This document shows positions 7,929 through 15,168 of a DNA stretch of 64,000 nucleotides, piece by piece (the stretch's first letter is position 1; every line of letters starts with the position of its first letter). The position numbers and the translations under genes are program-made. The notes under the pieces were generated by a model that was not told the origin of the DNA, made no database searches, and saw only the letters and a program-made list of their open reading frames with translations. This DNA is from Corallococcus silvisoli (GTDB taxonomy: Bacteria > Myxococcota > Myxococcia > Myxococcales > Myxococcaceae), in NCBI RefSeq assembly GCF_009909145.1, contig NZ_JAAAPJ010000009.1, positions 1 through 64,000 of the forward strand. Reading direction: 5' to 3'.

Positions 7929-9263
7929 ATGAATCCCAAGCTCCGCTCGATTCTCTTCTGGATCCACCTGGTGTCCGGGCTCGTTGTCGGGCTCGTCGTC
8001 GGGGTGATGTCCCTCACCGGCGTGGCGCTCGCGTTCGAGTCGCAGATCGTCGACTGGGCGGACCGCGACGCCCGCCACGCCGCCCCGCCCGAGCCGGCGA
8101 CTCCCCGCCTGTCTCTGGAGGAGCTGCTCGCGAAGGTGAAAGAGGCCCGGCCCGGAGCGCAGCCTTCCGCGGTGACGGTCTACCCGGAGGCGAACAGCGT
8201 GGTGGCGGTGGCCACGGGCCGCAACGTCGCCGTCTACGTCCACCCCTACACCGGCGAGGTGCGCGAACAGGGTGCGCAGGGCTGGCGCGCGTTCTTCCAG
8301 ACGATGGAGGACCTGCACCGCTGGCTCGCGACCTCTGGCGAGCAGCGCGCCGTGGGCAAGGGCATCACCGGCGTGAGCAACCTGGCCTTCCTGCTGCTGG
8401 GCATCACGGGGCTGTTCCTGTGGTGGCCGCGCAAGTGGACGCTGCGCTCCATGCGACCCACGCTGTGGTTCCGCCAGGGGCTCAAGGGCAAGGCGCGCGA
8501 CTTCAACTGGCACAACGTCATCGGCTTCTGGTCGTTGCCGGTGCTGCTGGTGCTGACCACTTCCGGCGCGGTGATTTCCTACAAGTGGGCCTCGAACCTC
8601 GTCTTCACGCTCACCGGCAACCCGCCGCCGCCCGCGCAGGGGCCCATCGCCTCGCCGCCCGTGGCGGTGCCCACGCCCGCGCCGGATGCCACGCCCCAAG
8701 GCCTGGATGCCCAGTTCGCGGTGGTGATGAACCAGGTGAGCCCCTGGGAGACCATCACCTTGAAGCTGCCCACGCCGCCCAGCGGTGGGCCCCAGGGCGG
8801 CCGTCCCGAAGGCGCACCGCGAGGCGAGGGTCGCCCCGAAGGCGCACCGCGAGGCGAGGGGGGACCGCGAGGCGAGGGCCGTCCCGAAGGACGCGGCGGA
8901 GCAGGGAAGGGCGCCCCTCAGGCCAGCGCCTTCACCGTCCGCGAGCAGGACCGGTGGCCGCTCTTCTCCTCCAAGACGGTGTCGCTGGATCCCTACACGG
9001 CGCAGCCGCTGCGGACGGAGACGTACGCCGACTTCAACAGCGGTCGCAAGGTGCGCACGTGGCTGCGCTTCCTGCACACGGGCGAGGCGCTGGGGTGGGT
9101 GGGCCAGCTCGTCGCCGCGCTCGCGTCGTTCGGCGCGGTCTTCCTCGTCTACACCGGCTATGCGCTGTCCTGGCGCCGCTTCGTCCCGCGCCGCCGCGCC
9201 CAGGTGGCCACCCCCACCGTCGCGGTGCCCGCGCCAGAGGAGTCCAAGACACACGCCGCATGA
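7929..9263 (+). CDS. PepSY-associated transmembrane protein (iron-uptake membrane reductase-like)
   Basis: This 444-residue inner-membrane protein has four membrane segments: about 8-35 (SILFWIHLVSGLVVGLVVGV), about 140-160 (GVSNLAFLLLGITGLFLWWP), about 195-218 and about 385-410. Conserved His residues sit in or near the helices (WIHLVSG, NWHNVIGFWS, RFLHTGEALG), the usual layout of PepSY_TM proteins. These accompany TonB-dependent ferric-siderophore receptors and are thought to reduce ferric siderophores. The loop near residues 290-325 is a Gly/Arg/Pro/Glu repeat encoded by a 30-bp tandem repeat. It follows tonB by 40 bases and is probably in the same Fur-controlled transcript, which ends at the hairpin at 9347. 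Confidence 0.85.
   Translation: MNPKLRSILFWIHLVSGLVVGLVVGVMSLTGVALAFESQIVDWADRDARHAAPPEPATPRLSLEELLAKVKEARPGAQPSAVTVYPEANSVVAVATGRNVAVYVHPYTGEVREQGAQGWRAFFQTMEDLHRWLATSGEQRAVGKGITGVSNLAFLLLGITGLFLWWPRKWTLRSMRPTLWFRQGLKGKARDFNWHNVIGFWSLPVLLVLTTSGAVISYKWASNLVFTLTGNPPPPAQGPIASPPVAVPTPAPDATPQGLDAQFAVVMNQVSPWETITLKLPTPPSGGPQGGRPEGAPRGEGRPEGAPRGEGGPRGEGRPEGRGGAGKGAPQASAFTVREQDRWPLFSSKTVSLDPYTAQPLRTETYADFNSGRKVRTWLRFLHTGEALGWVGQLVAALASFGAVFLVYTGYALSWRRFVPRRRAQVATPTVAVPAPEESKTHAA
8799..8891 (+). repeat. 30-bp tandem repeat inside the PepSY gene
   Basis: Two 30-bp units (8799-8828 and 8829-8858) are nearly identical. They are followed by an 18-base partial unit and a 15-base partial unit. The frame is kept (30 is a multiple of 3), giving GRPEGAPRGE repeats in a periplasmic loop. 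Copy number may vary between strains. Confidence 0.8.
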
Positions 9264-9346
9264 ATCACCGCCCATGAAACACAGCTCCCGGCGGGAGTCC
9301 GGCCCCCTGTCTGCCTAAGACATTTCTCATGAAACACCGATGAGCC

Positions 9347-9388
9347 CGGGGCCCGGACCGCGAGAGCGGATCCGGGCCCCGCTGTTTT
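9347..9388 (+). terminator. Rho-independent terminator after tonB-PepSY
   Basis: A perfect 11-bp stem (9347-9357 CGGGGCCCGGA with 9371-9381) and a 13-base loop are followed by CTGTTTT. It lies 84 bases after the PepSY stop and upstream of the receptor promoter, so it separates the two iron units. Confidence 0.8.
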
Positions 9389-9484
9389 CACTCCAGGGCG
9401 TGTGGCATTCGCCCTGCTGATACATCGCAGTGTCCGACACATCCTCTGGAGGCCAATCACAGTCATCACAAGGGAAGAAAATTC

Positions 9485-9513
9485 TTGTCACGCAAATCAG
9501 CATCCTGCATATG
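9485..9513 (+). promoter_or_regulatory. Candidate promoter of the siderophore receptor
   Basis: TTGTCA (9485-9490) and CATATG (9508-9513) are separated by 17 bases. The -10-like hexamer overlaps the start of the Fur palindrome, which is the arrangement expected for iron repression. The -10 match is weak. Confidence 0.35.
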
Positions 9514-9527
9514 AGAATCATTCTCAT
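9511..9527. promoter_or_regulatory. Perfect Fur-box-like palindrome
   Basis: ATGAGAATCATTCTCAT is a perfect 8-1-8 palindrome, 28 bases before the GTG start of the TonB-dependent receptor. It matches the Fur consensus core. It predicts strong iron-responsive control of the receptor and the hydroxylase gene downstream. Confidence 0.82.
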
Positions 9528-9555
9528 TTAGGATTTCTTCCTCCCGAGGGGACAC

Positions 9556-11874
9556 GTGCCCACATCCAAGCCCGGTCGTACTGGTATCCGCTCATCGCAT
9601 GGCAACCCTGGAGGCGTGCGCGGCGCGCTGTGGCCCTGGGGGCCCGCCGCCGTCGGCCTCGCGTCCGCGTTGGCCGCGGGAAGCGCGGTGGCGCAGGAGC
9701 CGGCAGCGGCGGCGGGCGAATCCGCGGCCCCGGTGCAGGAGTCTCGTCCGGCGGAGGCGCCGCCCGCCGCGCAGGAGCCGGTCCCCGCCACCGCGGCGGC
9801 TCCGGCTGGCGAGGATGACGCCTACGTGCTGCCAGAGGTGTCGGTGGAGGGCGAGGCGTCGAAGTACAACGCCACGCAGCCGGGAGTCACCCGCCTGCCC
9901 AAGGCGATTGTCGACACGCCGCAGACCATCACGGTGGTGCCGGAGCGGGTCATCCAGGAGCAGCAGGCGACCACGCTGCGCGATGCCCTGCGCAATGTGT
10001 CGGGCATCACGGTGACCGTGGGCGAGGGTGGCCGCCAGGGTGACTCCTTCTCGCTGCGCGGCTTCTCCGCCCAGACGGACACGCTGCGTGACGGGGTGCG
10101 CGACCTGGGCTGGTACACGCGCGACACGTTCAACCTGGAGGGCGTGGAGGTCTACTTCGGCCCGTCGTCGGTGGTGTTCGGCCGCGGCTCCACGGGCGGC
10201 GCCATCAACCTGGTGACGAAGAAGCCGAAGAAGACGTCCTTCCAGGACCTGCGCCTGACGGCCGGAACGGCGCCCTCGGGTCGCATCGAGGCGGACATCA
10301 ACGAGGCCCTCAACGACACGGTGCAGGTGCGCGTGAGCGCCACCGGCCAGCTGGCGGACGTGGCGGGCCGCGACGTGGTGCAGGAGAACCGGGCGGGCAT
10401 CTCCCCGTCGGTGCGCGTCGCGCTGAGCGAGAAGGCGTCCCTGGAGCTGGACTACTTCTACCAGCGTGAGCACAGCATCCCGGACTACGGCCACCCGTAC
10501 TTCAACGGGGCGCCCGTCTCCACCAGCCTGGATGTGCCGCGCAGCGCCTGGTACGGCGTGGAGGGCTCCGACCGGGAGCGCGTGAACGTCCACATCGGCA
10601 CGGGCCGGTTCCTCTACCTGTTCGGCGGGGGCTCGCAGCTCACCAATACGCTGCGCTACGGCGGCGTGGATCGCTTCTCCCGGCCCACCTCGCCGCGCGG
10701 CCTCACGCCCGCGAACGCCCCCACGACCATCGGCCGCGAGCGCTACGAGACGTCGACGGACAACACGTACCTGGCCAACCAGACGGACCTGCGCGGCGTC
10801 TTCCAGACCGGCTTCCTCAAGCACACCGCCAACGTGGGCCTGGAGCTGACGCGGGAGTTCCGCGACCAGTACCGCAACAACCTGCGCGCCACCGGGCTGC
10901 CCACCGGGCCGAACGTCCCCGCGGACCTCTATGATCCGGATCCGCGGCCGGACCTGTCCGCCGTGTCGACCACGTTCAGCTCGTCCAGCAAGACGCGGCA
11001 GTGGACGGTGGGCGCGTACGCCGCGGATCAGATCGAGCTGTCGCGCTTCTTCGAAGTGCTGGGCTCGCTGCGCTACGACATCTTCCGCACCGACTACACG
11101 TCGGTGAACGCCGCGCAGGAGTCCACGCGGCTGGAGAACAAGGACCACCTGTTCAACTGGCGCGTCGGCGCGGTGGCGCACCCGGCGGAGAAGACGAGCA
11201 TCTACGCGATGTACGGCACGTCCTCCAACCCGTCCGCGGAGGTGGGGACGCTCAGCTCGGGCCAGGAGCGCCTGGACCCGGAGAAGAACGAGACCTTCGA
11301 GCTGGGCGCCAAGGCGGATGTCGTCGCCGAGCGGCTGTCGGTGAGCGCGTCGATCTTCCGCACCGACAAGAAGAACGCCCGCGTGGCGAACCCCGACCCC
11401 ACCGGCCCCGCCACCATCCTGGAGGGCGCGCAGCGGGTGCAGGGCTTCAACGCGGGCATCGCGGGCACGGTGCTGCCGCGCTGGAACGTGTTCGCCAACT
11501 ACACGTTCCTCGACTCGGAGATCCGCGACAACCCCAACGCCTTCCTGGTGGGACAGCGGCTGCCCAGCACCCCGAAGCACAGCGTGTCGCTGTGGACGAC
11601 CTACGGCATCACGGACGCGCTCACCGTTGGCGGCGGCGCCGTCTACCAGGACGTCACCGCGGTGAACAACCCGGCCAACGAGACCGCGGTGCTCAACAAG
11701 GTGCCCAACTTCTGGCGCTTCGACGCGTTCGCCAGCTACGCGTTCACGAAGGTGGACGTGCAGCTCAACGTCTACAACCTCACGGACGCGCTCTACTACG
11801 ACGCCTACTACTCCGCACAGGCCACCCCGGCGGACGCCCGCTCGGCGCTGCTGTCCGCGCGCGTGCGATTCTAG
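9556..11874 (+). CDS. TonB-dependent siderophore receptor
   Basis: This is an outer-membrane gated channel importing ferric siderophores with energy from TonB. The start is GTG 9556, set by GAGGGG a few bases upstream. About 45 N-terminal residues contain the export signal (VGLASALAAGSAVAQ). The plug runs from about residue 105 to 215: VDTPQTITVVPERVI, LRDALRNVSGITV, FSLRGFSAQTD, then FGRGSTGGAINLVTKKP. The barrel follows to residue 772 and ends in the expected terminal Phe (SARVRF). Its length and the TonB-siderophore-type plug fit the family. A PiuC/YbiX-like gene follows at once, as with E. coli fiu-ybiX and Pseudomonas piuA-piuC, which suggests a catecholate-type ligand. The ligand itself is inference. 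Confidence 0.92.
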   Translation: MPTSKPGRTGIRSSHGNPGGVRGALWPWGPAAVGLASALAAGSAVAQEPAAAAGESAAPVQESRPAEAPPAAQEPVPATAAAPAGEDDAYVLPEVSVEGEASKYNATQPGVTRLPKAIVDTPQTITVVPERVIQEQQATTLRDALRNVSGITVTVGEGGRQGDSFSLRGFSAQTDTLRDGVRDLGWYTRDTFNLEGVEVYFGPSSVVFGRGSTGGAINLVTKKPKKTSFQDLRLTAGTAPSGRIEADINEALNDTVQVRVSATGQLADVAGRDVVQENRAGISPSVRVALSEKASLELDYFYQREHSIPDYGHPYFNGAPVSTSLDVPRSAWYGVEGSDRERVNVHIGTGRFLYLFGGGSQLTNTLRYGGVDRFSRPTSPRGLTPANAPTTIGRERYETSTDNTYLANQTDLRGVFQTGFLKHTANVGLELTREFRDQYRNNLRATGLPTGPNVPADLYDPDPRPDLSAVSTTFSSSSKTRQWTVGAYAADQIELSRFFEVLGSLRYDIFRTDYTSVNAAQESTRLENKDHLFNWRVGAVAHPAEKTSIYAMYGTSSNPSAEVGTLSSGQERLDPEKNETFELGAKADVVAERLSVSASIFRTDKKNARVANPDPTGPATILEGAQRVQGFNAGIAGTVLPRWNVFANYTFLDSEIRDNPNAFLVGQRLPSTPKHSVSLWTTYGITDALTVGGGAVYQDVTAVNNPANETAVLNKVPNFWRFDAFASYAFTKVDVQLNVYNLTDALYYDAYYSAQATPADARSALLSARVRF

Positions 11875-11917
11875 AGGCCTCGGCGCCGCCCGGCCCGGGC
11901 CCAGGAGGACGTTCATC

Positions 11918-12598
11918 ATGATGGTGCACATCCCGCAGGTCCTCACGCCCGAGCAGGTGTCTCACTGCCGCGCCGTCTTCCAGAAGGCGGCGTGGGAGGA
12001 CGGCCGCGCCACCGCCGGCAAGCAGTCCGCGCAGGTGAAGAAGAACCTCCAGCTTCCGGAAGGAAGCCCCGCGGCGCGGGAGCTGGGGGACCTGGTGCTG
12101 GCCGGGCTGGAGCAGAGCCCGCTCTTCATCTCCGCCGTGCTGCCCCAGCGCGTCTTCCCGCCGCTGTTCAACCGCTACGAGCCGGGCATGGACTTCGGCT
12201 CGCACGTGGACAACGCCATCCGGCCGCTGGCGGGCACCTCCCTGCGCATCCGCACGGACGTGTCCGCCACGCTCTTCCTCAGCGAGCCGGACAGCTACGA
12301 CGGCGGGGAGCTGGTGGTGGAGGACACCTACGGCAACCACTCCGCGAAGCTGCCCGCGGGGGACCTCATCGTCTACCCGTCCACCAGCCTGCACCACGTC
12401 ACCCCGGTGACGCGCGGCGTGCGGCTGGCGTCGTTCTTCTGGGTGCAGAGCATGGTGCGGGACGCGGGCCAGCGCGCGCTGCTCTTCGACATGGACACGT
12501 CCATCATGCAGCTCACCCGCGAGGTGCCGAAGAGCCCCGCGCTGGTGATGCTCACGGGCGTGTACCACAACCTCCTGCGCCAATGGGCGGAGCCCTGA
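11918..12598 (+). CDS. PKHD-type Fe(II)/2-oxoglutarate hydroxylase, PiuC/YbiX family
   Basis: This is a 226-residue cytosolic dioxygenase, the same length as E. coli YbiX and Pseudomonas PiuC. The double-stranded beta-helix iron site is complete: H96 and D98 in SHVDN, H159 (or H160) in STSLHHVTPV, and R169 as the likely 2-oxoglutarate-binding arginine in RGVR. ATG 11918 follows AGGAGG (11903-11908) at ideal spacing; a second ATG lies at 11921. The gene is 43 bases after the receptor and is probably co-transcribed under the Fur box at 9511. Its physiological substrate is unknown in the family; it is consistently linked to catecholate-siderophore receptors. Confidence 0.9.
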   Translation: MMVHIPQVLTPEQVSHCRAVFQKAAWEDGRATAGKQSAQVKKNLQLPEGSPAARELGDLVLAGLEQSPLFISAVLPQRVFPPLFNRYEPGMDFGSHVDNAIRPLAGTSLRIRTDVSATLFLSEPDSYDGGELVVEDTYGNHSAKLPAGDLIVYPSTSLHHVTPVTRGVRLASFFWVQSMVRDAGQRALLFDMDTSIMQLTREVPKSPALVMLTGVYHNLLRQWAEP

Positions 12599-12604
12599 GG
12601 CCGG

Positions 12605-13066
12605 CTACCGCGGCGTGACGTGCAGGGTGAGCACCGGGCACACCGCGCGGCCCACCACCTTCTGCGCCACGCTGCCCAGCAGCATGCGGGTGAGGCCCTT
12701 GCGCTGGTGGGTACCCATCACGATGAGGTCGTACTTCCCGCGCTCGGCCTCCTCCAGCACCACGTTGCCCGCCTCGCCAATCACCACCCGGTGGGCCAGC
12801 GCCACCGGCGCGCTGCCGTCCACCGCGCGCAGCAGCGCCTCCAGCTCCTTGCCCGCGGTGTCGCGCGCCATCGACTCCAGCGCGTTCGCGTCCCAGCCGG
12901 GCGAGGCCACCAGCAGGTCGGGCGCCACGTACTGCGGCGGCTCCCACGCGTGGATGATGTCCACCGTCGCCCCGAAGGGCCGGGCGAGTTGGAGCGCGTA
13001 GTCCACGATGGAACGGGACCCGTCCTTCAGGTCCACGGGCACGAGGATGCGTGACGGGCCAGCCAT
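12605..13066 (-). CDS. Universal stress protein (UspA family)
   Basis: This 153-residue cytoplasmic Usp-fold protein has the first strand ILVPVDLKDGS, central helices, and the nucleotide-loop region VMGTHQRKGLTRMLLGSVA followed by a final strand (CPVLTLHV). The ATP-binding Usp consensus is G-2x-G-9x-G-S/T. Here the second glycine is Gln (GTHQ), so ATP binding is possible but not assured. AGGAGGAGG lies just upstream of ATG 13066. It converges with the hydroxylase gene, with only six bases between the stops. Confidence 0.88.
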   Translation of the reverse strand: MAGPSRILVPVDLKDGSRSIVDYALQLARPFGATVDIIHAWEPPQYVAPDLLVASPGWDANALESMARDTAGKELEALLRAVDGSAPVALAHRVVIGEAGNVVLEEAERGKYDLIVMGTHQRKGLTRMLLGSVAQKVVGRAVCPVLTLHVTPR

Positions 13067-13216
13067 GGGTGTCCTCCTCCTGCGACGACAATGAACAGGT
13101 AGTGATTGCCCCGCCCGGGGGCAAGCAGGCGCTCAGGGGAGGCCAGGCGACGGGGCGGGCACGCAAGGTCGCCCGGGCGTGGACACCTTCCAGGCAGTCA
13201 GAGGTTCTGCCCCCAT

Positions 13217-14089
13217 ATGCGCCCTCCCATCGACAACGGTACCGTGCTCATCATCGGCGCTGCTGGCGGCATCGGCCGCGAGCTTGCCCGGCTGCTCTCT
13301 CCCCGCGTCCGGACGTTGGTGCTCGTCGGGCGCGACGTGGAGGACCTGGGCGCACTGCGCGACGAGCTGCTTGCCCGCAACCCCACCCTGGGGGTGATGC
13401 TCCAGGCCTGCCGGCTGGATGATCCGCGCGCCGTGGACGCGCTGTTCGAACACCTGGAGCAGCACTTCATCCGCGTGGACGTGCTCATCAACAACGCGGA
13501 CTACGCCTCCAGCGGGCTGTACGTGGACGAGCGCTGGAAGCGCATCGAGGAGCTGGTGCAGGCGAACGTCCTGGCCCCCGCGATGCTCACGCACCGCCTG
13601 CTGGGCCCCATGCTCGAGCGGGGGCGGGGCGGAATCCTCACCATCGGCTCGGGTGCGGCGCGGCTGTTCCTGCCGGGCGCGGTGGCGTTCGCCGCCACGC
13701 AGCGCTTCCTGGACGGCTTCAGCGAATCGCTGCGCCTGGAGCTGAAGGACGCGGGCATCCCCGTCACCTTCGTGGCCCCGGGCCCGCTGGCGCTGGGGCC
13801 GCACCTGGAGGGCGAGCTGCCGCCGTTCTTCGAGTTGTCGCTGCACCAGTGCGCCCGCGAGGCCCTGGCGGGCTTCGAGCGGGGCGAGGCGCTGGTGTAC
13901 CCGGGCCTGGGCCACCGGTGGGTGATGCGGCTGTTGCGCCTGCTGCCGCGCTCCTTCAAGCGCGGCCTGGGGCGGCTGGCCCTGGGCGGCCTGCGGCGCA
14001 GGCTGCTGCTGAATCCTTCCGAGCCCGGCAAGGGCGCGCCCCCGCGGCCGGTGCTGCTGGCCGGGGGGGAGCCCTCGTCGGCGACGTGA
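13217..14089 (+). CDS. SDR-fold protein lacking the catalytic Tyr and Lys
   Basis: This 290-residue protein has a Rossmann start with the SDR glycine motif (LIIGAAGGIGREL), NNADYAS in place of NNAG, a Ser at residue 145 (TIGSGAAR), and the family helix LDGFSESLRLEL. At the position of the YxxxK catalytic pair it reads F158-A-A-T-Q162, so both catalytic Tyr and Lys are replaced. Reductase chemistry by the usual mechanism is therefore doubtful; a binding or regulatory role is possible. ATG 13217 begins the Rossmann strand; the longer upstream frame is Arg/Gly-rich and unlikely to be coding. A basic C-terminal stretch (FKRGLGRLALGGLRRRLLL) may touch membranes. Confidence 0.85.
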   Translation: MRPPIDNGTVLIIGAAGGIGRELARLLSPRVRTLVLVGRDVEDLGALRDELLARNPTLGVMLQACRLDDPRAVDALFEHLEQHFIRVDVLINNADYASSGLYVDERWKRIEELVQANVLAPAMLTHRLLGPMLERGRGGILTIGSGAARLFLPGAVAFAATQRFLDGFSESLRLELKDAGIPVTFVAPGPLALGPHLEGELPPFFELSLHQCAREALAGFERGEALVYPGLGHRWVMRLLRLLPRSFKRGLGRLALGGLRRRLLLNPSEPGKGAPPRPVLLAGGEPSSAT

Positions 14090-14102
14090 GGCGAAGGACG
14101 GC

Positions 14103-14897
14103 CTACAGGCCGATCTCCGCGAGGCGGGCCTTCACGCGCGTGGCCTTCACGCCGGTGTTGGCCGTGCCGCGGCCCTGCGAATTGCCGCCGATGCCAATGT
14201 GGTGCAGCGCCACCACCTGGTTCGTGGACGTGGAGAGGACGGGCGAGCCGGACGAGCCGCCCAGCGTGTCCGCGTCGTAGGAGATGTCCGTGGTGCTGTA
14301 GTTGCCGTTGAGCACCTTGCCCGGCGAGGACTTCTTCGTCGGCACGCAGGTGCTGTCCGTGTAGTAGTCGCAGTTCTGGTTGATGACGTACACGGTGCTG
14401 CTCGTCGCCGCGTTGGTGCTGGAGACGGTGAGGAAGCCGTACACCTGGCCGGGCAGCTGGCCGTCGACGGCCGAGCAGCGCAGCGCGGTCATGTCATCGC
14501 CGCTCCACGTCTTGATGAACGTGGCGCACGGGTACCAGACGCGCGAGGCGGACGCGACGCCGTCCTCGTAGTTGAACGACACCCGGGCGCCCACCGCGTC
14601 CGCGCTGCTGCCGATGCAGTGGTTGTTGGTGATGACCACGTCGTTGGACACGAGCCACGCCGTGCAGCGGGTGCCCGCCGCGGGGATGGAGAGGTAGCCC
14701 ACCGGCAGGGACTTCGCGCGCTGCGTGCCCGTGAGGGACGTGGCGCTCACCCAGTTCAGCGACCCGACGATGACGGTCGACTCCTGCGACGCCAGCGGGC
14801 CCTTCGGCTCCGCGTTCGGCACGTCCAGGGGCTCCATGGAACCACACGCCGTCAGGCCCATCACCAGCATCGCACCCACGAGCTTCTTCGCGACCAT
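14103..14897 (-). CDS. Secreted trypsin-like (V8-type) serine peptidase lipoprotein
   Basis: This 264-residue protein starts at ATG 14897, preceded by GAGGAGG. The N-terminus is a lipoprotein signal with lipobox LTAC (Cys about residue 18). The chymotrypsin-fold peptidase shows the catalytic His in NNHCIGS, Asp in DDMTALRC, and nucleophile Ser in LGGSSGSPVLS. A Ser replaces the usual Asp of GDSGGP, as in many V8/glutamyl-type or Trypsin_2 members. Several Cys residues could form disulfides. It is likely a surface or extracellular protease used in prey degradation or envelope turnover; the substrate is unknown. It converges closely with the SDR gene (13 bases). Confidence 0.87.
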   Translation of the reverse strand: MVAKKLVGAMLVMGLTACGSMEPLDVPNAEPKGPLASQESTVIVGSLNWVSATSLTGTQRAKSLPVGYLSIPAAGTRCTAWLVSNDVVITNNHCIGSSADAVGARVSFNYEDGVASASRVWYPCATFIKTWSGDDMTALRCSAVDGQLPGQVYGFLTVSSTNAATSSTVYVINQNCDYYTDSTCVPTKKSSPGKVLNGNYSTTDISYDADTLGGSSGSPVLSTSTNQVVALHHIGIGGNSQGRGTANTGVKATRVKARLAEIGL

Positions 14898-15125
14898 CCG
14901 AAACCTCCTCGCGCGGCATTGCGCGGCGGAGGCCAAGGCACGACGCGTGCCACGGCCCGTCCCAGAGGAGGGCCGCCGTCACGCGAGCGCACGGGTGGTG
15001 CGTGGATGCTCCGCGCAACCCGGTTGCGTTTGTAAAGAAACGTCACATCCCCGCGCGAATCCCCAGCCATCCCGGGGGTTTGCGTGAATTTCAAGGAAGT
15101 GGAGTTTTCGCGGACAAGCGGCACC

Positions 15126-15152
15126 CGCCCTGTCGCGAGAGGAGACAGGGCG
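15126..15152 (-). terminator. Hairpin after the flavoenzyme operon
   Basis: A perfect 9-bp stem (15126-15134 with 15144-15152, GACAGGGCG) with a 9-base loop lies 16 bases past the stop at 15169. No clear T-tract follows, so the strength is uncertain. Confidence 0.45.
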
Positions 15153-15168
15153 GGGCGGGTGGGGCGCT

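Noticed and set aside
9592..11946. Long minus-strand open frame of 784 codons opposite the siderophore receptor
   Set aside because: It is the mirror of the receptor gene, with His/Arg/Val-rich composition typical of antisense frames in GC-rich DNA and no domain.
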